Positions 9,012-19,271 are shown, counted from the stretch's first letter. The stretch is DNA of 64,000 nt from Pseudomonas fragi (GCF_025426255.1 NZ_CP104861.1:3472001-3536000); one strand, 5' to 3'. Translations and numbers: made by a program. The notes: generated from the sequence alone by a model not told the origin.

Positions 9012-9800
9012 TCACGCCACCTGCGGTGCAAGCTGGCGGGTCAGGACGTGCTTGAGCAACGCACGATAAGCGATAACTCCCCGGGTTTTCTCGTCGAACT
9101 GCGATGGTGTCTGCCCGGCCCGACTGGCATCGCGCAACCGGGTATCGACCGGAATAAAACCCTGCCACAGAGTGTCGGGATACACATCGCGCAACACCCG
9201 CAAGGTGCTCATCGAAGCCTGGGTGCGGCGGTCGAACAAGGTCGGCACGATGCAGAACGGCAGCTCTTGCGTACGCGAACGGTTGATCATGCGCAGGGTG
9301 TGGACCATCCGCTCCAGGCCTTTGAGCGCCAGATGCTCGGTTTGCACCGGGATAATCAACTGTTGGCTGGCCGCCAATGCGTTGACCATCAGCACCCCCA
9401 GAATCGGCGGGCTGTCGATGATGGCGTAGTCATAGTCCTGCCACAGTTGCGCCAGGCTGCGCGCAATCACCAACCCCAAGCCGCTTTGTCCCGGCGCCTG
9501 ACGCTCCAGGGTTGCCAGTGCCGTGGTGGCCGGCAGCAAGGCAATCTTTTCGTGGCTGGTGGGCAGCAGCAATTGTGCAGCCAAGCCTTCAGGCACCTGC
9601 CCCTGATGCAGAAACAGGTCATAAACGCTGTGTTCCAGACCATCGGGGTCATACCCGAAGTAACTGGTCATGGAGCCGTGCGGGTCGAGATCGACCACGA
9701 CCACGCGCTTGCCCGCCTCTGCCAGCAAACCGGCCAGAGCGATGGATGTGGTGGTCTTGCCGACCCCACCTTTTTGATTGGCTACTGCCCAGACTCTCAT
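9012..9800 (-). CDS. parC: ParC, ParA-family ATPase for chemotaxis array localisation
   Basis: The 262-residue ATPase begins with a deviant Walker A (QKGGVGKTT, residues 9-17), followed by a Walker A' aspartate segment (VVVDLDPHGS) and a Walker B-like AIIDSPP. This is the ParA/MinD class. Its place between motD and parP-cheW identifies it as ParC, which recruits chemosensory arrays to the old pole, and not as a chromosome or plasmid partition ATPase; there is no parB next to it. P. aeruginosa has the same arrangement. Confidence 0.92.
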   Translation of the reverse strand: MRVWAVANQKGGVGKTTTSIALAGLLAEAGKRVVVVDLDPHGSMTSYFGYDPDGLEHSVYDLFLHQGQVPEGLAAQLLLPTSHEKIALLPATTALATLERQAPGQSGLGLVIARSLAQLWQDYDYAIIDSPPILGVLMVNALAASQQLIIPVQTEHLALKGLERMVHTLRMINRSRTQELPFCIVPTLFDRRTQASMSTLRVLRDVYPDTLWQGFIPVDTRLRDASRAGQTPSQFDEKTRGVIAYRALLKHVLTRQLAPQVA

Positions 9801-9838
9801 TCTGTGGTTCCTCCCGGCTGCATGCGTGCCGGCCGAGA

Positions 9839-10729
9839 TTAAAGGTTTGGTGACGGGGAATTGACGGCATCCCCGCGAACCAGCGGCTGTGTGGGTGGCG
9901 GTGCAGTTTGTGTGCCAGCCCGCTTCAGGGCAGCATCCGGTGTTGCGTTGGCGGTTCCGGTGGCGGTCAGGCTGCGACGCACTTCAAGGTTGCGCGACAC
10001 CACCAGCACCACCCGACGATTGAGCGCGCGCCCCTCTGGTGTGGCGTTATTGGCCACCGGCTGAAACTCGCCGTAGCCCACCGACGCCATGCGGCCGGGG
10101 TTCACCCCCTGCATTGCGAGCATGCGCACGATGCTCGCCGAGCGGGCCGAAGACAGCTCCCAGTTGGTGGGATATTGCGCGGTCCGAATCGGCAAATCGT
10201 CAGTAAAACCCTCGACGTGAATCGGGTTCTCGAACGGCTTAAGGATCGCCGCCACCTTGTCGATAATGTTGAACGCCGCATTGCTGGGCATCGCATCTCC
10301 GCTGCCGAACAACAGGCTGGAATTGAGTTCAATCTCGACCCACAACTCATTGCCGCGCACCGTCAATTGCCTGGATGCGATCAAGTCGCCAAAGGCATTG
10401 GTGATGTCATTGGCGATGGCTTTAAGCGGGTCATCCGGCACTTGCCCAAGGCCTGCATCGGTATGTTCACTGTCTTTGATCAAGGGCTCGGCAGGCTGGG
10501 TCGTCAGCGGCCGCTCTTCACCGATGGGCACCGGTCTGATGCTGCGCTCGGTGTCACTAAACACCCCCACCAGCGCCTTGGAGACCACCCGGTACTTGCC
10601 TTCATTGATCGAAGAAATCGAGTACATGACCACGAAGAAAGCAAACAGCAAGGTGATGAAATCCGCGTAGGACACCAGCCAACGTTCGTGATTGACGTGC
10701 TCATCAACGGGGCGACGGCGACGGCTCAT
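9839..10729 (-). CDS. motD: MotD, stator B-subunit of the second flagellar motor
   Basis: MotD anchors the MotC/MotD stator to peptidoglycan and supplies the proton-binding aspartate. The 296-residue protein has one N-terminal helix with the critical residue at Asp23 (SYADFITLLFAFFVVMYSIS), a plug/linker region, and a C-terminal OmpA-type domain (about 150-245, EGFTDDLPIRT...). The C-terminal 40 residues are a Pro/Ala-rich tail. It follows motC with only two bases between stop and start. MotCD is the stator needed for swarming and viscous swimming in P. aeruginosa. Confidence 0.95.
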   Translation of the reverse strand: MSRRRRPVDEHVNHERWLVSYADFITLLFAFFVVMYSISSINEGKYRVVSKALVGVFSDTERSIRPVPIGEERPLTTQPAEPLIKDSEHTDAGLGQVPDDPLKAIANDITNAFGDLIASRQLTVRGNELWVEIELNSSLLFGSGDAMPSNAAFNIIDKVAAILKPFENPIHVEGFTDDLPIRTAQYPTNWELSSARSASIVRMLAMQGVNPGRMASVGYGEFQPVANNATPEGRALNRRVVLVVSRNLEVRRSLTATGTANATPDAALKRAGTQTAPPPTQPLVRGDAVNSPSPNL

Positions 10730-10731
10730 GG

Positions 10732-11472
10732 TTAACCCGTAAAGCCTTGCAGCTTGAGTTCAATGGAGCGTGGGTTTTCGCCTTCGGCTATCGACAAAAT
10801 GCCTTCGAGCAACATCTCGCGGTACAGCGATTGGCGCATGGCAATCGCCTTGAGCTTGCTGGCGATGGGCAGCAACACCAGGTTGGCACTGGCCACCCCG
10901 TAAATGGTCGCTACAAACGCCACGGCGATACCGCTACCCAATTGCCCCGGATCGGCCAGATTGCCCATCACGTGGATCAGGCCCATGACGGCGCCGATAA
11001 TGCCGATGGTCGGCGCGTAGCCGCCCATGCTTTCAAAGACTTTCGCGGCCTCGATATCGCGGCTTTCCTGGGTCATGTAATCGACCTCCAGCACGCTGCG
11101 AATGGTTTCTGGCTCAACCCCGTCGACCAGCAATTGCAGGCCCTTGCGCGAATAATTGTCGGGCTCGGTATCGGCCACGCCTTCAAGGCCCAGCAAGCCT
11201 TCCTTGCGCGCCGTCAGGCTCCAGTTGACGACACGGTCGATGCCGCCCGCCATGTCGATACGCGGCGGAAACAAGATCCACACCACGGTATGCATCGCCC
11301 GCTTGAACGCACTCATGGGCGACTGCAACAACGCCGCCCCCACTGTGCCGCCGAGCACGATCAACGCCGCCGGGCCATTGGCCAGCGCGCCTAAATGGCC
11401 GCCTTCCAGGTAATTGCCGCCGATGATCGCGACAAACGCCATGATGATGCCAATCAGGCTGAGCACGTCCAT
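10732..11472 (-). CDS. motC: MotC, stator A-subunit of the second flagellar motor
   Basis: The 246-residue protein is a MotA/ExbB-type stator subunit with four membrane helices and a large cytoplasmic loop. It begins [20 protein letters not shown]; conserved GGYAPTIGIIGAVMGLIHVM lies near residue 150, where helix 3 begins. The ATG at 11472 overlaps the cheB stop (TGATG); the frame extends three codons upstream to a TTG that is less likely. With MotD it forms the proton channel of the second stator. Confidence 0.95.
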   Translation of the reverse strand: MDVLSLIGIIMAFVAIIGGNYLEGGHLGALANGPAALIVLGGTVGAALLQSPMSAFKRAMHTVVWILFPPRIDMAGGIDRVVNWSLTARKEGLLGLEGVADTEPDNYSRKGLQLLVDGVEPETIRSVLEVDYMTQESRDIEAAKVFESMGGYAPTIGIIGAVMGLIHVMGNLADPGQLGSGIAVAFVATIYGVASANLVLLPIASKLKAIAMRQSLYREMLLEGILSIAEGENPRSIELKLQGFTG

Positions 11473-12605
11473 CAGTGGCAAGCCTCGACCAGATGCCTGC
11501 CGATGTCATCGAGGCTGTACACCGCATCGGCCAGGTTGGCTTTGACGATGGCCATGGGCATGCCGTAAATCACACAACTGGCTTCGTCCTGCGCCCACAC
11601 CTGACTACCGCCCTGTTTGAGCATACGAGCGCCTTCACGACCGTCTGCGCCCATGCCGGTCAAGACCACCGCCAAAACTTTGTCACCAAAGGACTTGGCC
11701 GCAGAACCGAAGGTGATATCCACACACGGTTTGTAGTTCAGGCGCTCGTCGCCCGGCAGGATGCGTACCGCGCCACGACCATCAATCATCATTTGCTTGC
11801 CGCCTGGCGCCAGCAGGGCCAGACCAGGGCGCAGGATATCGCCGTCTTCGGCTTCCTTGACGCTGATGCGGCACAGCTTGTCCAAGCGCTCGGCAAACGC
11901 CTTGGTGAACGCCGCGGGCATGTGCTGCACCAGCACAATCGGCGCCGGGAAGTTGCCCGGCAACTGGGTCAATACCCGCTGCAAGGCCACCGGGCCACCG
12001 GTCGATGTTCCGATGGCGACCAACTTGTACGCCTTGCGTTTGGGCGCGCCAGAGGTTGTGCTTGGCGCTGTTGCGCCACGGCTGGCAATCGGCGTGGTGC
12101 GTGCAGGTGCGGCAACGGCGGCTGGCGCTGTAAAGCCACCCAGTGCTGGCCGGGGCGCTGGAGTCGGAACCACAGGTGCCGGGGCGCTGTAGCTGGACAT
12201 TCGCCGGTTGCTGCGCGAGATGCTGTGGACCTTTTCGCACAGCATCTGTTTGACCTTCTCGGGATTGCGCGAGATGTCTTCGAAATTTTTCGGCAGAAAA
12301 TCCACCGCACCGGCATCCAGCGCATCGAGGGTGACGCGAGCGCCCTCGTGGGTCAGCGAGGAAAACATCAATACCGGGGTCGGACAGCGCTGCATGATAT
12401 GGCGCACGGCCGTGATGCCATCCATCAACGGCATCTCGTAATCCATGGTGATCACGTCCGGCTTGAGCGCCAGCGCCTGATCAATCGCTTCCTTGCCATT
12501 GGTGGCAGTGCCGATCACTTGAATCGTCGGATCAGCCGACAGAATTTCCGAGACGCGACGGCGGAAAAAACCGGAATCATCCACCACCAGGACCTTGACT
12601 ACCAT
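11472..12605 (-). CDS. cheB: CheB, receptor methylesterase/glutamine deamidase
   Basis: The 377-residue protein has a receiver domain (residues 1-120; acidic pocket DD at 9-10, phosphoacceptor Asp55 in TMDYEMP), an Ala/Pro-rich linker (about 135-180), and a CheB methylesterase domain with its catalytic triad: serine in AIGTSTGGP, histidine in LVQHMP and aspartate in LTGMGADG. It removes methyl groups from receptors, adapting the Che pathway. The ATG at 12605 with GGAG nearby is the standard start; upstream codons in frame belong to the cheA-cheB gap. Confidence 0.96.
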   Translation of the reverse strand: MVVKVLVVDDSGFFRRRVSEILSADPTIQVIGTATNGKEAIDQALALKPDVITMDYEMPLMDGITAVRHIMQRCPTPVLMFSSLTHEGARVTLDALDAGAVDFLPKNFEDISRNPEKVKQMLCEKVHSISRSNRRMSSYSAPAPVVPTPAPRPALGGFTAPAAVAAPARTTPIASRGATAPSTTSGAPKRKAYKLVAIGTSTGGPVALQRVLTQLPGNFPAPIVLVQHMPAAFTKAFAERLDKLCRISVKEAEDGDILRPGLALLAPGGKQMMIDGRGAVRILPGDERLNYKPCVDITFGSAAKSFGDKVLAVVLTGMGADGREGARMLKQGGSQVWAQDEASCVIYGMPMAIVKANLADAVYSLDDIGRHLVEACH

Positions 12606-12648
12606 AAACACTCCGTTAGGCCGTCGGGGCACGCCCGACTCACCAGAA

Positions 12649-14811
12649 TCAAATACGCCGTGATGCGTAATGCTTGAGCATGCTCGGAACATCCAGAATC
12701 AAGGCAATACGGCCATCACCGGTAATGGTGGCGCCCGACATGCCTGGCGTGCCCTGGAGCATTTTCCCCAACGGTTTGATCACCACTTCTTCCTGACCGA
12801 CCAACTGATCGACCACAAAGCCGATGCGCTGGGTCCCGACCGACAGAATCACCACATGCCCTTCGCGCTGCTCTTCATGGGCGGCCGAGGCTACCAGCCA
12901 ACGCTTGAGGTAGAACAATGGCAGCGCCTTGTCGCGCACGATCACCACTTCCTGGCCGTCGACCACGTTGGTGCGTGACAGATCAAGGTGGAAAATCTCG
13001 TTGACGTTGACCAGCGGGAAGGCAAATGCCTGGTTGCCCAGCATCACCATCAGGGTTGGCATGATCGCCAGGGTCAACGGCACCTTGATCACGATTTTCG
13101 AGCCGCGCCCCAGGACTGACTCAATGCTCAGTGAGCCGTTGAGCTGGGCAATCTTGGTTTTCACCACGTCCATGCCCACGCCACGCCCGGACACATCGCT
13201 GATCTCGGTTTTGGTCGAGAAGCCCGGCGCAAAAATCAGGTTGTAGCAGTCGCTCTCGCTCAGGCGATCAGCTGCGTCCTTGTCCATCAGGCCTTTTTTC
13301 ACGGCCAGGGAGCGCAGGAAATTGGCGTCCATGCCTTTGCCATCATCGGAGATCGACAGCAGGATATGGTCGCCTTCCTGCTCGGCGGACAGAATCACCC
13401 GGCCACAGCTCGGTTTGCCTGCGGCTGCGCGTTCTTCCGGGGTTTCGCAACCGTGATCGACCGCGTTGCGTACCAAGTGGACCAGCGGATCGGCGAGGGC
13501 TTCGACCAGGTTTTTGTCCAGGTCGGTTTCTTCGCCCACCAACTCCAGGCTGATTTCTTTTTTCAGCTGACGCGCCAAGTCACGTACCAGCCGCGGGAAG
13601 CGACCGAATACTTTCTTGATCGGCTGCATCCGGGTCTTCATCACTGCGGTTTGCAGGTCGGCGGTCACCACGTCAAGGTTGGACAGCGCCTTGGCCATTT
13701 CCTCGTCATGGCTGTTCAGGCCCAGGCGCACCAGACGGTTACGCACCAGCACCAGTTCGCCGACCATGTTCATGATGTCATCGAGCCGTGCGGTATCCAC
13801 CCGCACCGTGGTTTCGGCCTCGGAGGCGACCGGTTTTTCCGCAGGTGCAGCAGCACGGGCCGGGGCCGGACGCGCAGCCGGCACTGGTTTGACCGGCGCA
13901 ACCACAGCCACTACCGCAGCAGAATCAGCACTGAACTTGCCTTTGCCGTGCATCTCATCGAGCAAGGCTTCGAATTCGTGATCGCTGATCAGATTCGGAT
14001 CGCCAGCAGGCTCCTGGGCAATGGCCACAGGCGCTACAGTCGCAGTTTCCAGCGCATCGGTATTGAACGAACCCTTGCCATGCAACTGATCGAGCAAGGC
14101 TTCAAATTCGTCATCGGTGATTTCATTGCTCACTTCGGCTGGCGCAGCAGGCACCTCTTCAGGCTCGGCGGCAACCACCGCAGCGGCCGAGGAAAACTGG
14201 CCCTTGCCATGCAACTGGTCAAGCAGCAACTCAAACTCGGCATCGCTGATTTCGTCGCTGGCCGTGATCTCTGGCGCGGTGACCGGTTCAGGTTCTGCCG
14301 CAGCAGCCTTGACCGCGTCGAGCGAATTCAGCAGCTGTTCAAATTCGCTGTCGGTGATATCGCTCACCGGGGCGGCAGCCATCACTGGCTCAGGTACGGG
14401 TGCAACGACAACCTGCGCAGCCGCAGGCTCGGCCAGACGCGCCAGCGCTTCCAGCAACTCAGGGGTTGCGGCGGTGACCGGGCTGCGCTCGCGCACTTCG
14501 CTGAACATGCCGTTGACCGCATCCAGGGCCTCGAGCACCACGTCCATCAGCTCCGCGTCGACGCTGCGCTCACCCTTGCGCAGGATGTCGAAGACGTTTT
14601 CGGCGATGTGACAGCACTCCACCAACTCATGGAGCTGCAGGAAGCCGGCGCCCCCTTTTACAGTGTGAAAACCGCGAAAAATTGCATTGAGCAGATCCGC
14701 ATCATCCGGTCGGCTTTCCAGCTCAACCAGTTGTTCGGACAGCAACTCTAGAATCTCGCCGGCTTCAACCAGAAAATCCTGAAGGATTTCTTCATCGGCG
14801 CCGAAGCTCAT
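12649..14811 (-). CDS. cheA: CheA, chemotaxis histidine kinase with repeated-motif linker
   Basis: CheA phosphorylates CheY and CheB. In the 720-residue product the Hpt (P1) domain covers residues 1-105 with phospho-His49 ([10 protein letters not shown]). The dimerisation domain begins near 335 ([19 protein letters not shown]). The ATPase domain carries the N box ([10 protein letters not shown]), DDGKGMD and GRGVGMDVV. The CheW-like domain occupies about 580-715. A typical P2 domain was not recognised. Residues 150-295 instead hold four copies of an acidic motif, D-I/L-[ST]-D-x-EFE-x-LL, three of them ending LHGKG or MHGKG (starting near 152, 188, 231, 275) in Ala/Pro linkers; these resemble array-localisation (LID-type) motifs. 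ATG 14811 gives the normal start. Confidence 0.96.
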   Translation of the reverse strand: MSFGADEEILQDFLVEAGEILELLSEQLVELESRPDDADLLNAIFRGFHTVKGGAGFLQLHELVECCHIAENVFDILRKGERSVDAELMDVVLEALDAVNGMFSEVRERSPVTAATPELLEALARLAEPAAAQVVVAPVPEPVMAAAPVSDITDSEFEQLLNSLDAVKAAAAEPEPVTAPEITASDEISDAEFELLLDQLHGKGQFSSAAAVVAAEPEEVPAAPAEVSNEITDDEFEALLDQLHGKGSFNTDALETATVAPVAIAQEPAGDPNLISDHEFEALLDEMHGKGKFSADSAAVVAVVAPVKPVPAARPAPARAAAPAEKPVASEAETTVRVDTARLDDIMNMVGELVLVRNRLVRLGLNSHDEEMAKALSNLDVVTADLQTAVMKTRMQPIKKVFGRFPRLVRDLARQLKKEISLELVGEETDLDKNLVEALADPLVHLVRNAVDHGCETPEERAAAGKPSCGRVILSAEQEGDHILLSISDDGKGMDANFLRSLAVKKGLMDKDAADRLSESDCYNLIFAPGFSTKTEISDVSGRGVGMDVVKTKIAQLNGSLSIESVLGRGSKIVIKVPLTLAIMPTLMVMLGNQAFAFPLVNVNEIFHLDLSRTNVVDGQEVVIVRDKALPLFYLKRWLVASAAHEEQREGHVVILSVGTQRIGFVVDQLVGQEEVVIKPLGKMLQGTPGMSGATITGDGRIALILDVPSMLKHYASRRI

Positions 14812-14873
14812 GTACGTGCTCCTTGATATAGGCTCGTGGACGCCGGGCAACAGCGCCCGTGCCTCTTCAAGAC

Positions 14874-15662
14874 CTAAAAACCTAAACTGGACAGCAAATC
14901 GTCTACATCATCCTGACCGGATACGACGTCATTACGTGTATCGGCATGAATCTGCGGACCTTCACCCTTGGCCTGGTTTTTTTGCGAATTATTTTCAGCA
15001 CGCAGTGCATCGCGATCGTGTTCGATCCCGGCAAAGCGATCTACCTGGCTGGCCATCAGCACCAGTTTGAGCAGATTGCTTTCAACTTCCGTGACCAATT
15101 GCGTCACACGTTTTATCACCTGACCGGTGAGGTCCTGGTAATCCTGAGCCAGCAAAATGTCCGTCAGGTTGCTGGAGACGATGCTGTTTTGCGTTTCGCT
15201 ACGCGTCAAAAAACTGTCAACCCGACGCGCTAGCTCACGAAACTCCTCGGCACCGACTTCACGACGCATAAAGCGCCCCCAGTCCGTACTCAAGGCCTTG
15301 GCTTCGTGCCCCATTGCGTTGACCAGCGGCGTGCTGTTTTCCACCAGGTCCATGGTCCGATTGGCCGCCGCTTCAGTGAGTTTCACAACATAGGCCAAAC
15401 GTTCAGTGGCATCCGTGATCTGCGACACTTCTTCGGCTTGCGGCATTCCCGGGTCAATCTGAAAATTGACTATTGCGCTGTGCAGCTCGCGGGTCAGCTT
15501 GCCGACTTCGCGATACAGCCCGCGGTCGCGAGTCTGGTTAAGTTCGTGAATCAGCTGCACGGCATCGCCAAATTGGCCTCTTTCAAGGCTTTCGACCAAT
15601 TCGTGAGCATGTTTTTTCAGGGTCGACTCAAAATCACCCTGTGTGGATTCTTTATGCTCCAT
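14874..15662 (-). CDS. cheZ: CheZ, CheY-P phosphatase
   Basis: CheZ dephosphorylates CheY. The 262-residue protein is mostly helical, with the active-site segment QDYQDLTGQVIKRV at residues 173-186; the Gln/Asp pair is catalytic in the family. It ends with the C-terminal CheY-binding helix DDVDDLLSSLGF joined by a flexible linker. The ATG at 15662 has a GGGGG-rich ribosome-binding site. It is the second gene of cheY-cheZ-cheA-cheB. Confidence 0.96.
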   Translation of the reverse strand: MEHKESTQGDFESTLKKHAHELVESLERGQFGDAVQLIHELNQTRDRGLYREVGKLTRELHSAIVNFQIDPGMPQAEEVSQITDATERLAYVVKLTEAAANRTMDLVENSTPLVNAMGHEAKALSTDWGRFMRREVGAEEFRELARRVDSFLTRSETQNSIVSSNLTDILLAQDYQDLTGQVIKRVTQLVTEVESNLLKLVLMASQVDRFAGIEHDRDALRAENNSQKNQAKGEGPQIHADTRNDVVSGQDDVDDLLSSLGF

Positions 15663-15682
15663 AGCGCCCCCAAGGCAACCGA

Positions 15683-16054
15683 TCAACCGATGCGATCAAA
15701 GATCTTTTCGATCTTGTCTTTGAGTGCGATAGCCGTGAATGGCTTGACCACATAACCGTTAACTCCGGCCTGGGCCGCTTCGATGATCTGCTCGCGCTTG
15801 GCTTCAGCTGTCACCATCAGCACTGGCAAGTGCTTGAGTTTTTCGTCTGCACGCACGTGGCGCAACAGCTCGATACCGGTCATGCCCGGCATGTTCCAGT
15901 CGGTCACCAAAAAGTCGATTTGCCCCAGGTTGAGGATCGGCAGCGCCGTGGTGCCGTCATCCGCCTCGACCGTGTTGGTGAAACCAAGGTCACGCAACAG
16001 GTTTTTGATGATCCGCCGCATCGTTGAAAAATCATCAACGATGAGGATTTTCAT
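15683..16054 (-). CDS. cheY: CheY, flagellar motor response regulator
   Basis: CheY-P binds FliM/FliN to switch motor direction. The 123-residue single receiver domain carries the acidic pair DD at 7-8, phosphoacceptor Asp52 (VTDWNMPG), the conserved threonine in MVTAEAKR and the lysine in VVKPFT. The start at 16054 ([10 protein letters not shown]) is the family start; a further eight in-frame codons upstream are non-conserved. A 202-base gap with a hairpin and a REPIN separates it from fliA. Confidence 0.97.
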   Translation of the reverse strand: MKILIVDDFSTMRRIIKNLLRDLGFTNTVEADDGTTALPILNLGQIDFLVTDWNMPGMTGIELLRHVRADEKLKHLPVLMVTAEAKREQIIEAAQAGVNGYVVKPFTAIALKDKIEKIFDRIG

Positions 16055-16089
16055 GTTCTTGTCCAATTCGACCTCCAAGCAGTCTTAAA

Positions 16090-16110
16090 CGCGTCCTGTC
16101 TGGGGACGCG
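16090..16110. other. Hairpin in the fliA-cheY gap
   Basis: A perfect 7-bp stem (CGCGTCC/GGACGCG) with a 7-base loop lies between fliA and cheY. There is no T tract on either strand, so an intrinsic terminator is unlikely. It may be an mRNA end-stabilising structure. Confidence 0.35.
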
Positions 16111-16151
16111 CCATTCAATCAATTCGTTTTCAAAAACCGCCCAAATCGACT

Positions 16152-16236
16152 GTGGGAGCGGGCTTGCTCGCGATGCAGGCGGCGCGGTTTTTCTGATTCA
16201 CCGTGTCGATCCCATCGCGAGCAAGCCCGCTCCCAC
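16152..16236. repeat. REPIN, GGGCTTGC class
   Basis: Two REP arms, GTGGGAGCGGGCTTGCTCGC and its inverted copy, flank a 45-base loop between cheY and fliA. This G/T variant differs from the more common CGAGCCTGC class and is shared only with the copy at 52888-52972. Confidence 0.85.
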
Positions 16237-16256
16237 AATAAGTGCACGTGTTCCCG

Positions 16257-16997
16257 TCAGTGCGCTCGCCACTGGCTCAGACGCGCACGCAGGCGTGCGG
16301 CGCACTGGCTGTGCAACTGGCTGACACGGGATTCACTGACCCCCAGCACTTCGCCGATTTCCTTGAGGTTCAACTCCTCGTCGTAGTACAGCGCCAACAC
16401 CAGACGCTCGCGCTCGGGCAGATGGGCAATCGCATCGGCCAAGGCGGCCTGGAAGCGCTCGTCTTCCAGATCTCGCGATGGCTCCGTGTGGGCACTCACG
16501 CCATCTTCATGCAGCCCTTCGTGTTCGCCGTCCTGCAACAGGTCGTCAAAACTGAACAGGCGGCTGCCCAGGGTGTCATTCAAGATGGCGTAATAATCAT
16601 CAAGGCTTAACTGGAGTTCGGCCGCAACTTCATGATCTTTAGCGTCACAACCGGTTTTTGCTTCAATTACCCGAATTGCATCACTGACCATGCGTGTATT
16701 GCGGTGCACCGAACGCGGCGCCCAGTCGCCCTTGCGCACTTCATCAAGCATCGCGCCACGGATACGGATGCCGGCGTAAGTCTCGAAACTCGCGCCCTTG
16801 CTCGCGTCGTATTTGCCCGATACTTCAAGCAGGCCGATCATCCCGGCCTGAATCAAGTCATCCACCTGCACGCTGGCAGGCAAACGCGCCAGCAAGTGAT
16901 AGGCAATGCGCTTGACCAGAGGGGCGTAGCGCTCGATCAGCTCATACTGGGTGTCACGCGACGACTTGCTGTACATGCGATAACCGCTGGCCGTCAT
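16257..16997 (-). CDS. fliA: FliA, flagellar sigma-28 factor
   Basis: FliA directs RNA polymerase to late flagellar and chemotaxis genes and is held in check by FlgM. The 246-residue protein shows sigma regions 2 (QVDDLIQAGMIGLLEVSGKYD... near residue 45), 3 and 4 (C-terminal LPERERLVLALYYDEELNLK and a helix-turn-helix ending SESRVSQLHSQC). Its ATG overlaps the fleN stop (TAATG), making fleN-fliA translationally coupled. Likely targets visible in this window are the elements at 52773 (fliC) and 8971 (parP). Confidence 0.97.
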   Translation of the reverse strand: MTASGYRMYSKSSRDTQYELIERYAPLVKRIAYHLLARLPASVQVDDLIQAGMIGLLEVSGKYDASKGASFETYAGIRIRGAMLDEVRKGDWAPRSVHRNTRMVSDAIRVIEAKTGCDAKDHEVAAELQLSLDDYYAILNDTLGSRLFSFDDLLQDGEHEGLHEDGVSAHTEPSRDLEDERFQAALADAIAHLPERERLVLALYYDEELNLKEIGEVLGVSESRVSQLHSQCAARLRARLSQWRAH

Positions 16998-17824
16998 TAA
17001 AAACGCCCCCCTGCTTGCTGCACCAGACGCTCGACAAAGAACTCCAGGTGGCCCCTGGGGTTGGCGGGCAATGGCCAGGTATCAACTTTTTGCGCAATGG
17101 CCTTGAACGCCAGCGAGCACTTGGAGCGCGGGAACGCTTCGTAAACGGCGCGCTGCTTTTGTACGGCCTTGCGCACGCACTCGTCGTAAGGCACGGCACC
17201 CACATACTGCAGGGCTACATCCAGAAAACGGTCGGTAACCTTGGTCAGTTTGGCGAACAGATTGCGCCCTTCCTGGGGGCTTTGGGCCATATTGGCCAGT
17301 ACGCGAAAGCGGTTCATCCCGTAATCGCGATTAAGCAGTTTGATCAGCGCATAGGCATCGGTGATCGACGTCGGCTCGTCGCACACCACCAGCAGCACTT
17401 CCTGGGCGGCGCGCACAAAGCTGACCACCGACTCGCCGATCCCGGCAGCGGTGTCGATCACCAGTACATCCAGGTTATCGCCAAGGTCGCTGAATGCCTG
17501 GATCAGGCCGGCATGCTGCGCCGGGCTCAGATGCACCATGCTCTGGGTGCCCGAAGCCGCCGGCACGATGCGAATTCCGCCGGGGCCTTGCAGCAATACG
17601 TCGCGCAGCTCGCAACGACCCTCGACCACATCGGCCAGGGTAAATTTGGGGGTCAAGCCCAGCAGGACATCGACATTTGCCAGCCCAAGGTCCGCGTCCA
17701 TCAACAGAACGCGCCTGCCCAGCTCGGCCAATGCGATGGACAAGTTGACTGACACGTTAGTTTTACCGACGCCACCCTTGCCGCCGGTCACTGCGATCAC
17801 CTGTACGGGATGCATGCTGCCCAT
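16997..17824 (-). CDS. fleN: FleN, MinD-like ATPase controlling flagellar number
   Basis: FleN (FlhG) binds ATP and FleQ, lowering flagellar gene expression so that usually one polar flagellum forms. The 275-residue protein starts with the deviant Walker A GGKGGVGKT (about residues 14-22) and has a Walker A' (LLMDADLGLANVD) and Walker B (VLVIDTAAG), typical of MinD/FlhG ATPases. Two ATGs near the start are possible (17824 or three codons on). It lies between flhF and fliA as in other pseudomonads; the gap to flhF (17825-17943) shows no gene. Confidence 0.96.
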   Translation of the reverse strand: MGSMHPVQVIAVTGGKGGVGKTNVSVNLSIALAELGRRVLLMDADLGLANVDVLLGLTPKFTLADVVEGRCELRDVLLQGPGGIRIVPAASGTQSMVHLSPAQHAGLIQAFSDLGDNLDVLVIDTAAGIGESVVSFVRAAQEVLLVVCDEPTSITDAYALIKLLNRDYGMNRFRVLANMAQSPQEGRNLFAKLTKVTDRFLDVALQYVGAVPYDECVRKAVQKQRAVYEAFPRSKCSLAFKAIAQKVDTWPLPANPRGHLEFFVERLVQQAGGRF

Positions 17825-17943
17825 GATCTTTCTTTACCTTGTCTTACTTAGACGCGGCTACATGCGTTGGCTGCTCGTTCCCCTGCGGAACAAAATTTTC
17901 AGACCATCCGATGTAGGTACATTGCAACGTAATCTTGACTGCC

Positions 17944-19260
17944 TCAGCCGACCCGTTTGGGAGGGCTGTGATAGATATCGGCAAACATGTCTGCCATAGC
18001 TTCTTCGCTGGGTTCTTCCTGCATCTGCACACTCACTGCGCGACTCACCAGTTGGTGCCGACGCGGCAAGTGAAGGTCGTCCGGAATCCGTGGGCCGTCA
18101 GTGAGATAAGCCACCGGCAGCGCATTGCTGATCGCCAGGCTCAACACCTCGCCCAGGCTTGCTGTCTCATCCAGCTTGGTCAGGATGCAACCCGCCAACC
18201 CGCAACGCTTGTAACTGAGGTACGCCGCCGTCAGCACCTGTTTCTGGCTGGTGGTGGCCAATACCAAATAATTTCGCGCCTTGATCCCGCGCCCGGCCAG
18301 GCTTTCAAGCTGCAAACGCAACGCCGGATCACTGGCCTGCAGGCCCGCGGTATCCACCAGCACCACGCGCTTGCGCACCAACGGCTCGAGGGTCTGGCCC
18401 AACGACTGGCCGGGAGCGACGTGGGTCACCGGTACATTGAGAATTCGGCCCAGGGTCTTGAGTTGCTCCTGAGCGCCAATTCGAAAGCTGTCCATGCTCA
18501 CCAGAGCGATATTCTGCGCGCCGTACTTGAGTACATAACGCGCCGCCAGCTTGGCCAGCGTAGTGGTTTTACCCATCCCTGCAGGCCCGACCATCGCAAT
18601 CACGCCGCCCTCTTCCAGCGGCTCCAGCTCCGGTGTAGCGATCATCCGCGCCAGGTGCGCCAGCAACATTCGCCAGGCCTGGCGCGGCTCTTCGATACCG
18701 GCCACTTGGGCCAGCAGATCACGCGACAGCGGCCCGGACAGGCCGATACGCTGCAAGCGGCGCCACAGATTGGCCTGCGCTGGCTTGGCATCCTGCAACT
18801 GGCTCCAGGCCAACGAGCCGAGCTGCACTTCAAGCAATTCACGCAAACCGTTCAGCTCATGACGCATATTGTCGAATGCGCGCTGATCAACCGTCGGTGC
18901 GACGGGCGCAGGCGCAGGGCGTGGCGGCTCTTCCAGCGTCGGCTCGATCAACGGCTCGGCGGCAGTCAGCGGCAAACCGGCAAACAGCTGACGGTTAACG
19001 CCCGCCTCGCCTTCGCCGCGCAGGCTCAACTCGGCCTGGGCCGAGACAATCCGCGACTGGGTCTTGCGCAGTTCTTCTTCGAGCTCAATGTTCGGGACAC
19101 GGGGTGCCAGCGCGGACAGCTTGTAGTCCAGGGCCGCGGTCAACTCAACGCCCCCGGCGATCCGGCGGTTGCCAATAATGGCGGCGTCAGCCCCCAGCTC
19201 ATCACGGATCAGCTTCATGGCCTGACGCATATCGGCGGCGAAAAATCGCTTCACTTGCAT
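17944..19260 (-). CDS. flhF: FlhF, SRP-type GTPase for polar flagellum placement
   Basis: FlhF sets the polar site of flagellar assembly. The 438-residue protein has a B domain (residues 1-115, MQVKRFFAADMRQAMKLIRD...), an N domain (about 135-215), and an SRP GTPase G domain with the P loop GPAGMGKTT at 225-233, DTAGL and a TKLDE specificity motif. It lies 11 bases after flhA and upstream of fleN. Confidence 0.96.
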   Translation of the reverse strand: MQVKRFFAADMRQAMKLIRDELGADAAIIGNRRIAGGVELTAALDYKLSALAPRVPNIELEEELRKTQSRIVSAQAELSLRGEGEAGVNRQLFAGLPLTAAEPLIEPTLEEPPRPAPAPVAPTVDQRAFDNMRHELNGLRELLEVQLGSLAWSQLQDAKPAQANLWRRLQRIGLSGPLSRDLLAQVAGIEEPRQAWRMLLAHLARMIATPELEPLEEGGVIAMVGPAGMGKTTTLAKLAARYVLKYGAQNIALVSMDSFRIGAQEQLKTLGRILNVPVTHVAPGQSLGQTLEPLVRKRVVLVDTAGLQASDPALRLQLESLAGRGIKARNYLVLATTSQKQVLTAAYLSYKRCGLAGCILTKLDETASLGEVLSLAISNALPVAYLTDGPRIPDDLHLPRRHQLVSRAVSVQMQEEPSEEAMADMFADIYHSPPKRVG

Positions 19261-19271
19261 AAACCAAACCC

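Noticed and set aside
9012..9800. Chromosome or plasmid partition ATPase
   Set aside because: The ParA fold fits, but there is no parB or parS-like repeat, and the gene lies in the chemotaxis operon; ParC explains it.
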